A program made the translations under genes and the position numbers. Below, one piece after another: positions 24,953 through 33,514 of a stretch of 56,425 bases of DNA. The stretch covers positions 1 through 56,425 of the forward strand of contig JBGPJF010000015.1 of assembly GCA_041485285.1 (NCBI GenBank). Reading direction: 5' to 3'. Origin of the DNA: DATEUP01 sp041485285 (GTDB lineage Archaea > Thermoplasmatota > DTKX01 > DATEUP01). The notes beneath the pieces are model-generated. The model was not told the DNA's origin. It was given only the letters and a program-made list of their open reading frames with translations, and ran no database searches. Every line of letters begins with the position of its first letter. Position 1 is the stretch's first letter.

Positions 24953-25699
24953 TTGGGCGAATTCGCGGGGAAGGCCGCCTTCGTGACGGGCGGGTCGAGC
25001 GGGATCGGCGCGGCTGTGTGCGCGGCCTTCGCGCGCGAAGGCGCCGACGTCGGGCTCACCTCGTTTGGCGCGCGCGCCGATGCGAAGGCCGTCCTCAGGG
25101 GGATCAAGGGGGCCGGAAGGCGCGCATGGTCCTTGGAGGTCGACGTGAGCGACTTCGAAGCGGCCGGGCGCGCGCTGGCCGCCGCCCACGGCGCCTTCGG
25201 GCGCCTCGATGTCGTGGTCTGCAACGCCGGGATCAACCTCGACCGCACGCTCATCAACATGAGCGAGGAGGAGTTCGACCGCGTCGTGTCCGTGAACCTC
25301 AAGGGGACGTTCAACTACCTGCGCGCGGCCGGTGCGCTGTTCAAGGGGGCCGGCGGAGGGGCCATCGTGGCCGTGTCCTCCGTGAACGGGCTGCGCGGCA
25401 AGCTCGGGCAAGGAAACTACGCGGCTTCCAAGGCCGGCGTGATCTCGCTGGTGCGCACGGCGGCCATCGAGTTTGCCCCCTTCGGCGTGCGCGTGAACGC
25501 GGTGGCGCCCGGTTTCACCCAGACGCCGATGACCGACGGCATGCCCGCCGAGGTCAAAGCGCGGGCCGTCGCCACGACTCCGCTTGGCCGGCCCGTGAAG
25601 CCCGAGGAAGTGGCCGAAGCCGTCCTGTTCCTCGCCTCGCCGCGCGCATCGATGGTCACCGGCGAAGTGCTTCGCGTCGACGGCGGGATGCTGCTGTAG
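24953..25699 (+). CDS. SDR-family oxidoreductase (FabG-like), possible 3-hydroxypimelyl-CoA dehydrogenase
   Basis: Classical short-chain dehydrogenase, 248 residues. Cofactor motif VTGGSSGIGAA is at the N-terminus, with NAGIN for the central strand, catalytic Ser in VSSVNG, and YAASKAG with the catalytic Tyr and Lys. C-terminal TGEVLRVDGGMLL is typical of FabG-like enzymes. TTG start at 24953 is preceded by a G-rich ribosome-binding site. It follows oah by 12 nt, so they are one transcription unit. The ring-opened product of Oah is a 3-hydroxyacyl-CoA, so oxidation of that product is the natural hypothesis; family membership alone would allow any 3-oxoacyl reductase. Confidence 0.88.
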   Translation: MGEFAGKAAFVTGGSSGIGAAVCAAFAREGADVGLTSFGARADAKAVLRGIKGAGRRAWSLEVDVSDFEAAGRALAAAHGAFGRLDVVVCNAGINLDRTLINMSEEEFDRVVSVNLKGTFNYLRAAGALFKGAGGGAIVAVSSVNGLRGKLGQGNYAASKAGVISLVRTAAIEFAPFGVRVNAVAPGFTQTPMTDGMPAEVKARAVATTPLGRPVKPEEVAEAVLFLASPRASMVTGEVLRVDGGMLL

Positions 25700-25832
25700 C
25701 GCCGCCGCGTTGGGTCCGGCGCGCGCGGCCCGCCGCCCCTTGACCTTGCGCGACCGGTCCCCCATTCGAGGAGCGTAAACACCCAATGCTTATCGCCCGC
25801 ACGCGAGGCTCTTAGGGGTCGAGGGCCGCGCG

Positions 25833-27269
25833 TTGAGTGATCGTGAGCCCCCCTGCGACCGCGCTGAGCCTTGGCGAATCAAGGTCGTCGAAGCCATCCA
25901 CCGGACCGCCCCCGAGGAGCGGGAGCGCCTGCTCAAGGCGGCGGGGCACAACCCCTTCGCGCTGCGCGCGGAGGATGTGTTCGTGGACCTGCTCACCGAC
26001 TCAGGGGTCGGTGCGATGTCGGCCGACCAGTGGGCGGGGATGATGGCCGGCGACGAGTCGTACGCCGGCGCCCGCAACTTCTACGCGCTCGAGGGGAGCG
26101 TGGCGCACGTCATGGGGTTCCCCCACGTGCTGCCGGCGCACCAGGGGAGGGGCGCCGAGCATGTCCTCTGCGCAGCCCTCGTGAAGCGCGGGGACACCGT
26201 GCCGTCCAACGCGCTCTTCGACACGACGCGCGCCCACGTCGAGCACGCTGGCGCCCAAGGCCTCGACCTCCTCCACGACTATGCATACGACACCTCTGAC
26301 GAGCACCCGTTCAAGGGGGATATCGACCTCCACTCCCTCCGGCGGGTGATGGAGGCCGCCAATCCCGGTGAGGTGCCCTTCGCCATCCTCACCGTCACTT
26401 GCAACATGACCGGCGGCCAGCCTGTGTCCATGGAGAACGTGCGGGCGAGCGCGCGCCTGCTTGGCGAGTTCGACGTGCCGCTCCTCTTCGATGCCGCGCG
26501 CTTCGCGGAGAACTGCTACTTCATCGCCCAGCGGGAGCCGGCCTACCGCGGCGTCCCTGTCGCCTCGGTGGCGCGGGAGCTGTTCTCCTACGGCGCGGGC
26601 TGCACGATGTCGGCGAAGAAGGACGCGCTCGTGAACATCGGCGGGTTCCTCGCTTTCCGCGACAAGGAGCCGTTCGACCGGTGCGTGCCCTACGGCATCC
26701 TTTTCGAGGGGTACACGACCTATGGCGGGCTGGCGGGGCGCGACCTTGAGGCCATGGCGCGCGGCTTGCGTGAAGGCGTCGACGACGACTACCTCCAGGC
26801 TCGCACCGAGCAGGTGCGCCGCCTCGGGGAGCGCCTCGCCCGCGCGGGCGTGCCCGTGCTGAAGCCGATCGGGGGCCACGCGGTCTACATTGACGCGGCC
26901 CGCTTCCTTCCGCACATCCCGTGGGATGAATTCCCCGGCCACGCCCTCGCCTGCGCCCTCTACCTGTCCGCAGGCGTGCGGGCCGTCGAGATCGGATCGC
27001 TGATGGCCGGCCGCGACCCCGCAACGGGGCGCAACCGGCGCGCGAGGATGGAGCTCCTGCGCCTGGCGGTGCCCCGCAGGACGTTCACGGACAACCACAT
27101 GGACTATGTCGGCGACGCGGTCGAGGTGCTGTTTGAGCGCCGCGACGAGATCGTAGGTATGGAGTTTGCAAGCGAAGCGCCGGTGCTGCGCCACTTCAGT
27201 TCCACCTTCCGCCCCAAGGCGCCGCACGCGCCTTCGCGGACCAGTGATAAGGGAAGGGTCGCGGGGTGA
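25833..27269 (+). CDS. tnaA: Tryptophanase (beta-eliminating lyase)
   Basis: PLP enzyme converting L-tryptophan to indole, pyruvate and ammonia; 478 residues. The PLP lysine lies in MSAKKDALVNIGG. To separate it from tyrosine phenol-lyase: the residue context RAVEIGSLMAGRD has Ile where tyrosine phenol-lyases carry the phenol-binding Arg, and VLRHFSSTF has the tryptophanase His where tyrosine phenol-lyases have Phe. Both favour tryptophanase. An N-terminal extension of about 10 residues and a charged C-terminal tail are present. The TTG start at 25833 is the best candidate, with A/T-rich sequence (GGCTCTTAGG) about 20-25 nt upstream. It stands alone after the aromatic-degradation genes. Confidence 0.9.
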   Translation: MSDREPPCDRAEPWRIKVVEAIHRTAPEERERLLKAAGHNPFALRAEDVFVDLLTDSGVGAMSADQWAGMMAGDESYAGARNFYALEGSVAHVMGFPHVLPAHQGRGAEHVLCAALVKRGDTVPSNALFDTTRAHVEHAGAQGLDLLHDYAYDTSDEHPFKGDIDLHSLRRVMEAANPGEVPFAILTVTCNMTGGQPVSMENVRASARLLGEFDVPLLFDAARFAENCYFIAQREPAYRGVPVASVARELFSYGAGCTMSAKKDALVNIGGFLAFRDKEPFDRCVPYGILFEGYTTYGGLAGRDLEAMARGLREGVDDDYLQARTEQVRRLGERLARAGVPVLKPIGGHAVYIDAARFLPHIPWDEFPGHALACALYLSAGVRAVEIGSLMAGRDPATGRNRRARMELLRLAVPRRTFTDNHMDYVGDAVEVLFERRDEIVGMEFASEAPVLRHFSSTFRPKAPHAPSRTSDKGRVAG

Positions 27270-27282
27270 CCCGCGTGCGGCC

Positions 27283-28302
27283 CTAACCGATTTCGAGTTC
27301 CTCTTCCATTTCGCCCTCTTTTAGGTCGTCGAAGAAGCTTTTGTCGAGGAACGTCTGGATGCCGCGGATCTTGTCGATCGACCCGTCCCAGTCCCCCATC
27401 ACCGGGCCGAATTGGCGGCCGATCTCATCGGCGGCGGTTTTGAACGAGCCGAGCATTGTGCGGTCGGGGGTCCCCGAGATGACAAATGCGCACTGGAAAA
27501 GTTCGCGCGACTCCACGCGGACGATGAAGGACCCGTAGCGCAGCTCGTCGAGGGCCGGCGCGCCGGCCTCAGCCCCCATGAGCGCCACCTGGATGAAGTC
27601 CTGGATGGCGCGCAGCGTCCCGGCGACCAGATCCGAGTCGACTTGGGGGCGGAAGAGGCGCGAGCGGTGCGCGAGCAGGCGCGTGCTGCGGTGGATCACG
27701 AAGACCTCTTGGACGACGGCCAGCGACTCCTGCACTTCGCGGTACCGGCGCCGCGCAAGTTCCGCGACGCGCGTGAGCGCCGTGGTGGTCACGCCCGAAA
27801 GCCGCGCCTTGTCTTCGAGAGCGACGATCCCGTTGAAGTCGCCCGACGCCAGCAGCGCGCGGGCCTTGACGAGGTACACCTCTTCCGTGTTGGGGGCGCG
27901 CGCGAGCACCTCGTCGCACACCCGAAGCGCGTCGCGGTAGCGAGCGAGCCGGTTGTAGAGGCGGCCGAGCGCCACGCGGGCCTCGATGTTGTCAGGGTCG
28001 AGGTCGAGCACTTGGCTGTAGGCGTGCACGGCCGCCTCGTGCTCCCCCAGCGAGTTCAGCGCGTCGCCGCGCGCAAACAGCGAGCGCATCGAGTTGTGCC
28101 CCGTGCCGTGCAGCATCCGCTCGAAGGTCGAAACCGCCTTCAGGTAGTCGTCGACCGTGCGCGCCACCTGCGCGCTCTCGCGCGCGTCGCGCCGCCTTGC
28201 CGTCGCTCCGGCCCCCGGGAGCGGCTCGCCGCAGGCGGGGCAATAACGGTGCCCGGCGGTGGCCGTCTCGCCGCAGTGCGGACAGCGGTTTGGCTGGGCC
28301 AT
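27283..28302 (-). CDS. Zinc-ribbon/TPR protein with C-terminal longin/roadblock-like domain (shorter paralogue)
   Basis: About 339 residues. The N-terminal zinc ribbon has CPHC and CPAC pairs, followed by a basic linker. TPR repeats cover about residues 45-180 (for example DDYLKAVSTFERML and AVHAYSQVLDLDPDNIEARV). The last about 130 residues begin EVFVIHRSTRLLAHRSRLFR and alternate strands and helices like a longin or roadblock fold. ATG at 28302 is preferred because GGTTAAGTGG (minus strand, about 28330-28339) lies 32 nt upstream. The neighbouring upstream gene encodes a longer version with the same order of domains. Probably a scaffold or sensor adaptor; the partner is not known. Confidence 0.75.
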   Translation of the reverse strand: MAQPNRCPHCGETATAGHRYCPACGEPLPGAGATARRRDARESAQVARTVDDYLKAVSTFERMLHGTGHNSMRSLFARGDALNSLGEHEAAVHAYSQVLDLDPDNIEARVALGRLYNRLARYRDALRVCDEVLARAPNTEEVYLVKARALLASGDFNGIVALEDKARLSGVTTTALTRVAELARRRYREVQESLAVVQEVFVIHRSTRLLAHRSRLFRPQVDSDLVAGTLRAIQDFIQVALMGAEAGAPALDELRYGSFIVRVESRELFQCAFVISGTPDRTMLGSFKTAADEIGRQFGPVMGDWDGSIDKIRGIQTFLDKSFFDDLKEGEMEEELEIG

Positions 28303-28353
28303 GAACGCGGTGCCAGCGGAAGCCGGCCACTTAACCACTTCGCCGCGGCGAGG

Positions 28354-30027
28354 CTACAGCACTTCGAGGACGCGGTGCACCGTGTCGGCAATCCCGCGCA
28401 GGGAGTGCGCCTCGCCGTCCCAGTCCTCGAGTTGCGAGCGGTACTTCTGCTCGATGTTCTCGACGGCGAAGCTGAGCTCCGCGCGAGCGCCCACCGGCTG
28501 CATGCCGCGGATGACCACCGCGACGGAAACGAGGCGCCCCCGCTCGATGAGGATCAGGCTCTTGCCGAAGGCCATTTCGTTAAGCTGGCCCTCGTCGCCT
28601 TCGCGGAACGCCTCCTGGATGAAGCTCTGGATGGCCGTCAGCATCCCCGAGAGCAACTGGTTGTCCATGTCCGCGCGCAGGCGCCGCGTCTGGTGCGCGA
28701 TGAGCCGGCCGTCGCGGTAGATGAGGAAGATGTCCTCGACCGTGTGGTCGGCGCCCGGCGGCTGGACGGGGCGCACCTCGCCCTGGGCGCGGCCCACCTG
28801 CATCTTGCGCTCGGAGGCGGCCATGACGCGCGCGAGGTCAACCTGCCCGGGCCACCGCATCAGGGCCGATTCGGCAGCCGCCTTGGCGGCGGTAAATTCG
28901 CGGCACCGGTACAGCGCGACCGCATGGTTCACCGCCGCGATCTGCAGGTCGGGCTCAAGCTCTCGGGCTTTTGCAAAGCAGTCGCGCGCGGCCGGGTACT
29001 GGGAGAGCGCGAAAAAGAGCAGCCCCTTGCGCACGTGCGGCTCGGCGCGCGACGGGCGCAGCGCGGCCCCCTTCTCGTAGGAGTCGATCGCGCCGCTCGG
29101 GTCGCCCGCCTGGCGTGTGGCATCGCCCCGCCTTATGATGGCGTCGAAGTCGGAGGGGTCGATCTGCACCGCGCGGTCGAGGCATCGGCGCGCGTCGGCG
29201 GCGTGCCCCATCTTCAGAAGCAGGTCGCCTTTCTTGCGCCATGCCGCCCCGCTTAAGGGGGAGACCGCGAGCGCCTGGTCAAGCGCATGGAGCGCGCCCG
29301 GCTGGTCGTTGAGGCGCCCCAACACCTCGCCCTTGGCGACGAGCGCCTCGAGGTTGCGCGGCTCGATTTCGAGGACGGCCTCGAAGCAGGCAGCGGCGCC
29401 CTTGAGGTCTTCGGAGCGCATGAGCGTGATCCCCTTCTCGAGGCGGGGGGACGCAACCATCGGGTCGAGCCGGATTGACTCGTCGAAGGCGGCGATCGCC
29501 TCGCTGAGGCGCCCGAGGTGGCCAAGGGCCGTGCCCTTCGCGTCGTGGGCGGCGGCAAGACTGGGGTTTGCCTCGGTGAGCCGGCTGAATGCGGAGAGCG
29601 CGTCCAGCTGCCGGCCCATCCGGCCGTACACGACGCCGAGGCCGTACCAGCCGTCCTCGGAGTCGGGGTCGAGGCCAAGGGCGCTCTGGAATGCGGCGTG
29701 CGCCGACTCGAGTTTGCCCGCCTCGGCCGCGGCACGCCCCTCGGCGAGCAGGCCGTGGACCTGCTTCGTCGGGGGTGCCTGCCGAATGAAGGCGCCGGAG
29801 ATGGAAGGGGAGTCGTGGGGTTCCGGCGAGGGCGCGGGTTTTCCGCGCGGCGCGGATTCCTCGTGGCCGGCGCTGTGGCCGTGACCGTGTAAAGGCGCGG
29901 GGGCCTCGCCGGAGGTCTCCTTGACGAACCCGGAGCTCGTGCGCCACTTGGTGAGGTTCTCGCCGCAGTTCAGGCAAAAGTTGGCCTCGTCGGCCATGCG
30001 GGTGCCGCACTGGGGACAGAAGACCAA
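28354..30027 (-). CDS. Zinc-ribbon/TPR protein with C-terminal longin/roadblock-like domain (longer paralogue)
   Basis: 557 residues. The N-terminal zinc ribbon is CPQC and CLNC. A disordered His/Ser/Pro-rich linker (about 30-85) follows, then nine or so TPR units (about 90-400) and a C-terminal domain starting EDIFLIYRDGRLIAHQTRR. The same segment in the shorter downstream paralogue reads VFVIHRSTRLLAHRSRLFR, so the two share this domain. A TTG at 30027 appears to be the start; no ATG precedes the first zinc cysteine. Likely a multi-protein scaffold. In eukaryotes and in some archaea longin and roadblock domains bind small GTPases, so a link with the Ras-like GTPase at 14.9 kb is a testable idea, not a finding. 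Confidence 0.78.
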   Translation of the reverse strand: MVFCPQCGTRMADEANFCLNCGENLTKWRTSSGFVKETSGEAPAPLHGHGHSAGHEESAPRGKPAPSPEPHDSPSISGAFIRQAPPTKQVHGLLAEGRAAAEAGKLESAHAAFQSALGLDPDSEDGWYGLGVVYGRMGRQLDALSAFSRLTEANPSLAAAHDAKGTALGHLGRLSEAIAAFDESIRLDPMVASPRLEKGITLMRSEDLKGAAACFEAVLEIEPRNLEALVAKGEVLGRLNDQPGALHALDQALAVSPLSGAAWRKKGDLLLKMGHAADARRCLDRAVQIDPSDFDAIIRRGDATRQAGDPSGAIDSYEKGAALRPSRAEPHVRKGLLFFALSQYPAARDCFAKARELEPDLQIAAVNHAVALYRCREFTAAKAAAESALMRWPGQVDLARVMAASERKMQVGRAQGEVRPVQPPGADHTVEDIFLIYRDGRLIAHQTRRLRADMDNQLLSGMLTAIQSFIQEAFREGDEGQLNEMAFGKSLILIERGRLVSVAVVIRGMQPVGARAELSFAVENIEQKYRSQLEDWDGEAHSLRGIADTVHRVLEVL

Positions 30028-30093
30028 CTTGCCGCCCCCCCGTAATGACGAGGGCTTTCTCGGGGGCCATACATGAAGGTTTCTCGAGCGCGG

Positions 30094-30606
30094 TCAGCGG
30101 GTGGCCCGCTGCGCCTTCGGGGCACGGCCGCGTTGGGAGCGCGCCGGGAGCGCAAGGTGCACCCACGCGCCCTGCCCCGGGCCCTCATCGACGCCGACTT
30201 CGATGGCCGTGACCGACGGCGGGAACGCCACGGACGCCGCGAGCGACTCCGCGAAGTACTGCGCGAGGCGCTCGGCCGACGACGCAGAAACGGGCACGAG
30301 CGCGACATCCGACGCGGGGACCCTGTAGACCTTCGTGCCGAGGCGTACCTCGAAGTCGCGGCCCACGCGCGTGGCCGCGCGCGCAGGCACGATGAAGCGG
30401 TGGTCGAGGCGGTCGGCGACCTTCCGCAGGTGCCGCTTGACGACGCCGAAGTCGAAGACCATCTCGTCGTCCCCCGCGTCGCCGTGCACGACGGCGTGCA
30501 CCGCGTAGGTGTGCCCGTGCAAGCGCCCGCACTTGGGGTGGGCGGGGATCGCGTGGGCTGACGAGAACTTGACGTGCGCCTTCCAGCCGTCCACTTCGAT
30601 TCGCAT
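30094..30606 (-). CDS. 6-pyruvoyltetrahydropterin synthase/QueD family protein
   Basis: 170 residues. The zinc ligands are visible in FSSAHAIP and RLHGHTYAVH, and the catalytic Cys in HPKCGRLHGH. A conserved Asp-His lies in DRLDHRFI. Family members make 6-carboxytetrahydropterin for queuosine and archaeosine precursors or other pterins. An unusually basic Arg/Ala tail extends past the fold. ATG at 30606. No other archaeosine gene is nearby, so QueD is likely but the exact pterin product is not determined. Confidence 0.85.
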   Translation of the reverse strand: MRIEVDGWKAHVKFSSAHAIPAHPKCGRLHGHTYAVHAVVHGDAGDDEMVFDFGVVKRHLRKVADRLDHRFIVPARAATRVGRDFEVRLGTKVYRVPASDVALVPVSASSAERLAQYFAESLAASVAFPPSVTAIEVGVDEGPGQGAWVHLALPARSQRGRAPKAQRATR

Positions 30607-30653
30607 CGGCCCGGCGATCGCCGCCCGCGGATAAAAGGCGGACGGGCGCGGCG

Positions 30654-31400
30654 TCAGCGGGCTGCGAGGAAGGATGCGAAGCGCACCGGGTCCTCGTATG
30701 AGGCGCGCCGCCTCGACGTGTCCACAAAAGGGAACGGTGCGCCGAGCACGATCGCCCCGAAACTGCGCACGCCGGCCGTGAAGTGCATCGCGCGGAACGC
30801 GAGGTTCCCCGATGCGCCGTCGGGCGCGACGACCACATCGGCATCGCCCAAGACGTCCTCGATCTGCGCCCCCGCGTTGAAGGCGTCGAGCCCGCGGCGG
30901 CGCAGGCGGTCGACGACCTTGTCCGCCTCGGCCAGCGAGCGCGCTACGCTCGGCCCCCGCGCTACGTCCTCCGTGCGGCCGTGGGCAAGGACGGCGATCA
31001 GCGGGTCTTCGGTAGCAAGCTCGTAGCGAACAAGGGCGCGGGCGGCGAGCGCTGCGAAGCGCGCGCGGGAGGCGGCGCCCCGGCCTTCGACGACCCCCAC
31101 CGGGCCGAAAAGGACACCCTGGCCCGGGCGCGGCTCAAGCAACACCGCACGGCCTGCAGTTGCGCCGAGGGCGGCCATGATCGTTGCAGGCGCGAGGGTC
31201 CCCCGAACGCCCGATTTGACCTGGCGCGTGCGCAGCGCGCCCACCAGCGACTCGGCACTCGAATACCGCACGACGGCGCGAGAGCGCGCGAGGTTCCCGA
31301 GGGCGAGCCGGGCGCCGCTTTCAGGCTGGCCGATTCCAACCGCCCGCCCGGCCGCGGGGCTTGCTCGCGCGATGGGCCGCGTCGGAATCACTTCGCCCAC
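30654..31400 (-). CDS. MtxX-like protein (phosphate acetyl/butyryl transferase-like fold)
   Basis: About 248 residues. The sequence resembles MtxX (methanogenesis marker 4), distantly related to phosphotransacetylases: VKSGVRGTLAPATIMAAL, GVLFGPVGVVEG, and a C-terminal DVVVAPDGASGNLAFRAMHF motif with the Gly-Asn pair of the acyltransferase fold. I see no methanogenesis genes in the window. GTG at 31400 starts one base after the upstream stop; an in-frame GTG at 31391 is an alternative. It is probably cotranscribed with rnz and the small membrane protein gene. The function of MtxX is unresolved, so I make no enzymatic claim. Confidence 0.6.
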   Translation of the reverse strand: MGEVIPTRPIARASPAAGRAVGIGQPESGARLALGNLARSRAVVRYSSAESLVGALRTRQVKSGVRGTLAPATIMAALGATAGRAVLLEPRPGQGVLFGPVGVVEGRGAASRARFAALAARALVRYELATEDPLIAVLAHGRTEDVARGPSVARSLAEADKVVDRLRRRGLDAFNAGAQIEDVLGDADVVVAPDGASGNLAFRAMHFTAGVRSFGAIVLGAPFPFVDTSRRRASYEDPVRFASFLAAR

Positions 31401-31401
31401 C

Positions 31402-31983
31402 TCAGGTAAAGAGCGAGTTCACGAACCCGGCCACGGCCAGGACGATGAGCAGCACGTAGACGGCGGGCTGGTGGTGCGCCACGCGCGCGGCCCTCCCGGC
31501 CGTGGCCTCCTTCCCGCGCAGCGGGACGGCCTCGCGCCCGACGAACCCCGACACGGTTTGCCAAAGGAGCACTCCGTAAGCGATGTAGTAGAACGGCGGC
31601 TGCGCGCGCGGGGCGAACATGAGGAAGAGGCCGAGCGAGAAAACGCCGAGCGGGTTCAGCCAGAAGTGGACGAGCCACAGCCGCGCAAGGAGGATGTCGA
31701 GCGCGCCCCCGAGCGCCTCGCTCGCCTGCCGCCGCAGCGCGAGCACGATGCTCTTCGTGTTTCCGAAAAGGAGGAAGAGGATCCCCGCAACGGCAAAGCC
31801 GCGCGCGGTTTGCGGGAGCACGATCCCGTTGAGCGCGAGTTCCCCGAAGGCGAGCACGAGCTCGATCAGCACGGCCCACGCGACGATGGCGAAAAGGACG
31901 AACGACGTGCGCCGCTGCGTGATCGGCACGCGCCACGCATGCGCCGGCCCCTCGTACAATCGCTTCTCGCCGCTTAGCCCCAT
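31402..31983 (-). CDS. Polytopic membrane protein of unknown function
   Basis: 193 residues with about five predicted transmembrane helices (approximately 26-48, 58-78, 98-122, 130-150 and 172-190) and a short hydrophilic N-terminus. The first helix region reads TSFVLFAIVAWAVLIELVLA. No family recognised. ATG at 31983 overlaps the last ten bases of rnz, so translation is likely coupled. Few polar residues are in the helices, and no metal-ligand pattern stands out. Confidence 0.7.
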   Translation of the reverse strand: MGLSGEKRLYEGPAHAWRVPITQRRTSFVLFAIVAWAVLIELVLAFGELALNGIVLPQTARGFAVAGILFLLFGNTKSIVLALRRQASEALGGALDILLARLWLVHFWLNPLGVFSLGLFLMFAPRAQPPFYYIAYGVLLWQTVSGFVGREAVPLRGKEATAGRAARVAHHQPAVYVLLIVLAVAGFVNSLFT

Positions 31984-32882
31984 GTCATCTCAACCTCCTC
32001 GAGGTCGGACGGCACGCGCGAATTGGGGAACACCGCGCGCGCCTGCGATTCGATCGGGTCCTTGTCCTTGTAGCGCGACGACAGGTGGACGATGAAGAGT
32101 TGCTTGACGCGGGCGTCCTTGGCGGTCGTGGCCGTCTGCGAGGCCGCGCAGTGGCCGTACTGGTTCGCGTACTTTGTGAGCGCGTCATCGGCCGTTGCTT
32201 CCATGATAAGGACGTCCGACCCGGTTGCGATCTCCGTGGCGCGCGGGGTCGGCCCAGTGTCGGTGAGGTAGCAGAACGAGGCCCCGGGCCGGGCGGGGCC
32301 CATCACCTCCTGCGGGCGCACCGTCCCCTTGGCCCCCTCCACCGCGTGGCCGTCTTGGAGCCGCGAGAAGAGCGGCCCTTCGGGCACGCCGAGGGCCTTC
32401 GCCTTGCCAAGGTCGAACTTTCCGGGCCGCGCCCCTTCGTCAAAGCGGAACCCGATCGTCGGGACGGGGTGGGCAAGCTGCGCCGCCGTGATCGTATAGC
32501 CGGGGAACGCGCGGCTCTCGCCGTCGGAAAGCTCGTGCACCCGCGCTTCGAACTTCTTCAGCTTGAAGGGGCCGAACTCGATGCACGCCTGCGCGTGCGC
32601 GGCCGTCCCCTTCGGGATGAGGATGTCGAGCGGCTCCTTGCGGTCGTTCAGCTGCATCGTCTGGATGAGGCCCGGCAGCCCCAGCACGTGGTCGCCGTGG
32701 AAATGCGTGATGCAGATGGTCTTGACTTGCATGAACGAGAACGACGACAGCATCATCTGCCGCTGCGTCCCCTCGCCGCAGTCGAATAGCACGATGTCGG
32801 CGCCGCGGCGCACGGCAAACGCCTGCGTCATCCGCTCGCGCGAGGGGTAGGACCCGCCCGTCCCGAGGAACGCGAAGCGCAT
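31974..32882 (-). CDS. rnz: Ribonuclease Z (tRNA 3' processing endonuclease)
   Basis: Zinc-dependent metallo-beta-lactamase-fold nuclease that cuts tRNA precursors after the discriminator base; about 302 residues, the short form (RNase Z-S). MRFAFLGTGGSYPS is the typical N-terminus, THFHGDHVLGLPGL the zinc motif, and CYLTDTGPT and FIVHLSSRY supply further ligands. ATG at 32882 is chosen over a frame six codons longer because a T-rich box (minus strand, 32908-32916) lies about 30 nt upstream. First gene of a three-gene run. tRNA genes here lack encoded CCA, which fits this enzyme working with the CCA-adding enzyme. Confidence 0.95.
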   Translation of the reverse strand: MRFAFLGTGGSYPSRERMTQAFAVRRGADIVLFDCGEGTQRQMMLSSFSFMQVKTICITHFHGDHVLGLPGLIQTMQLNDRKEPLDILIPKGTAAHAQACIEFGPFKLKKFEARVHELSDGESRAFPGYTITAAQLAHPVPTIGFRFDEGARPGKFDLGKAKALGVPEGPLFSRLQDGHAVEGAKGTVRPQEVMGPARPGASFCYLTDTGPTPRATEIATGSDVLIMEATADDALTKYANQYGHCAASQTATTAKDARVKQLFIVHLSSRYKDKDPIESQARAVFPNSRVPSDLEEVEMTWG

Positions 32883-32964
32883 GCGTCCCACCAGGCACAC
32901 GCCGCGTCAAAAAGGGTTTGGGGGCCGCGCTGCGCGTAAGGTTCGTGGCTGAGCGGCGCCTCGG

Positions 32965-32973
32965 GCTTATCTA
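32965..32973 (+). promoter_or_regulatory. TATA box of the small zinc-ribbon membrane protein gene
   Basis: GCTTATCTA is centred about 25 nt before the GTG at 32994, standard leaderless spacing. Confidence 0.5.
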
Positions 32974-32993
32974 CAAGGGGCCGCAATAGGCGC

Positions 32994-33449
32994 GTGAGGG
33001 AAGCTGCGCTGCCGGTCAGCAACACGTTTGGCGCCGTCATCGCGGTGGCCGGCGTCGCGATGCTTGCAGGGGGCATTGTCGCGCTCGCCCACTGCGACCG
33101 CACCGCGCCCGGATTTTTCGGCGGGACCATTTGCGTCCAAAACGACTGGTCCGCCGCCGGCGTCCTGCTCCTGATCCTTGGTCTCGTGGTCATGATCATG
33201 GGCATCGTCCTGCCGTTTGCAACGGCGCCCCCGAAGCCTCCGGCGCCTCAGGTTTACGCGCCGATGCAGATGATGATGCCCGCGTACGCCCCCGCCTACG
33301 GGATGCCCTACGGCGGTGTTGCTCCGGGTTACCCGGCTTACGGGCAGCCGCCGGCCCCCGCGGCCGCCAACCCCCCGCGCGCCTGCACCCGGTGCGGCGC
33401 GCCGGTGACCTCGCAGTTCTGTGCGAGCTGCAGCGCGCAACAGTGGTGA
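32994..33449 (+). CDS. Small membrane protein with Pro/Tyr-rich linker and C-terminal zinc ribbon
   Basis: 151 residues. Two transmembrane helices (about 12-33 and 54-78) flank a short loop with two cysteines. A Pro/Ala/Tyr/Met-rich, low-complexity linker and a C-terminal zinc ribbon (CTRC and CASC pairs) follow. The same TM, linker, zinc-ribbon plan is used in the much larger surface protein at 10065-11942. The start is GTG with a TATA box 25 nt upstream. Function unknown; both termini are probably cytoplasmic. Confidence 0.7.
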   Translation: MREAALPVSNTFGAVIAVAGVAMLAGGIVALAHCDRTAPGFFGGTICVQNDWSAAGVLLLILGLVVMIMGIVLPFATAPPKPPAPQVYAPMQMMMPAYAPAYGMPYGGVAPGYPAYGQPPAPAAANPPRACTRCGAPVTSQFCASCSAQQW

Positions 33450-33514
33450 GCCTCGCCCGCCGGCCGAACCTTTTTCAAGCAAGCCCTGGATGCCCCCGCG
33501 TCGGAGGAGCAAGC

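Noticed and set aside
25833..27269. Tyrosine phenol-lyase as an alternative identity
   Set aside because: The position of the phenol-binding Arg is Ile, and the C-terminal aromatic Phe is His as in tryptophanase.
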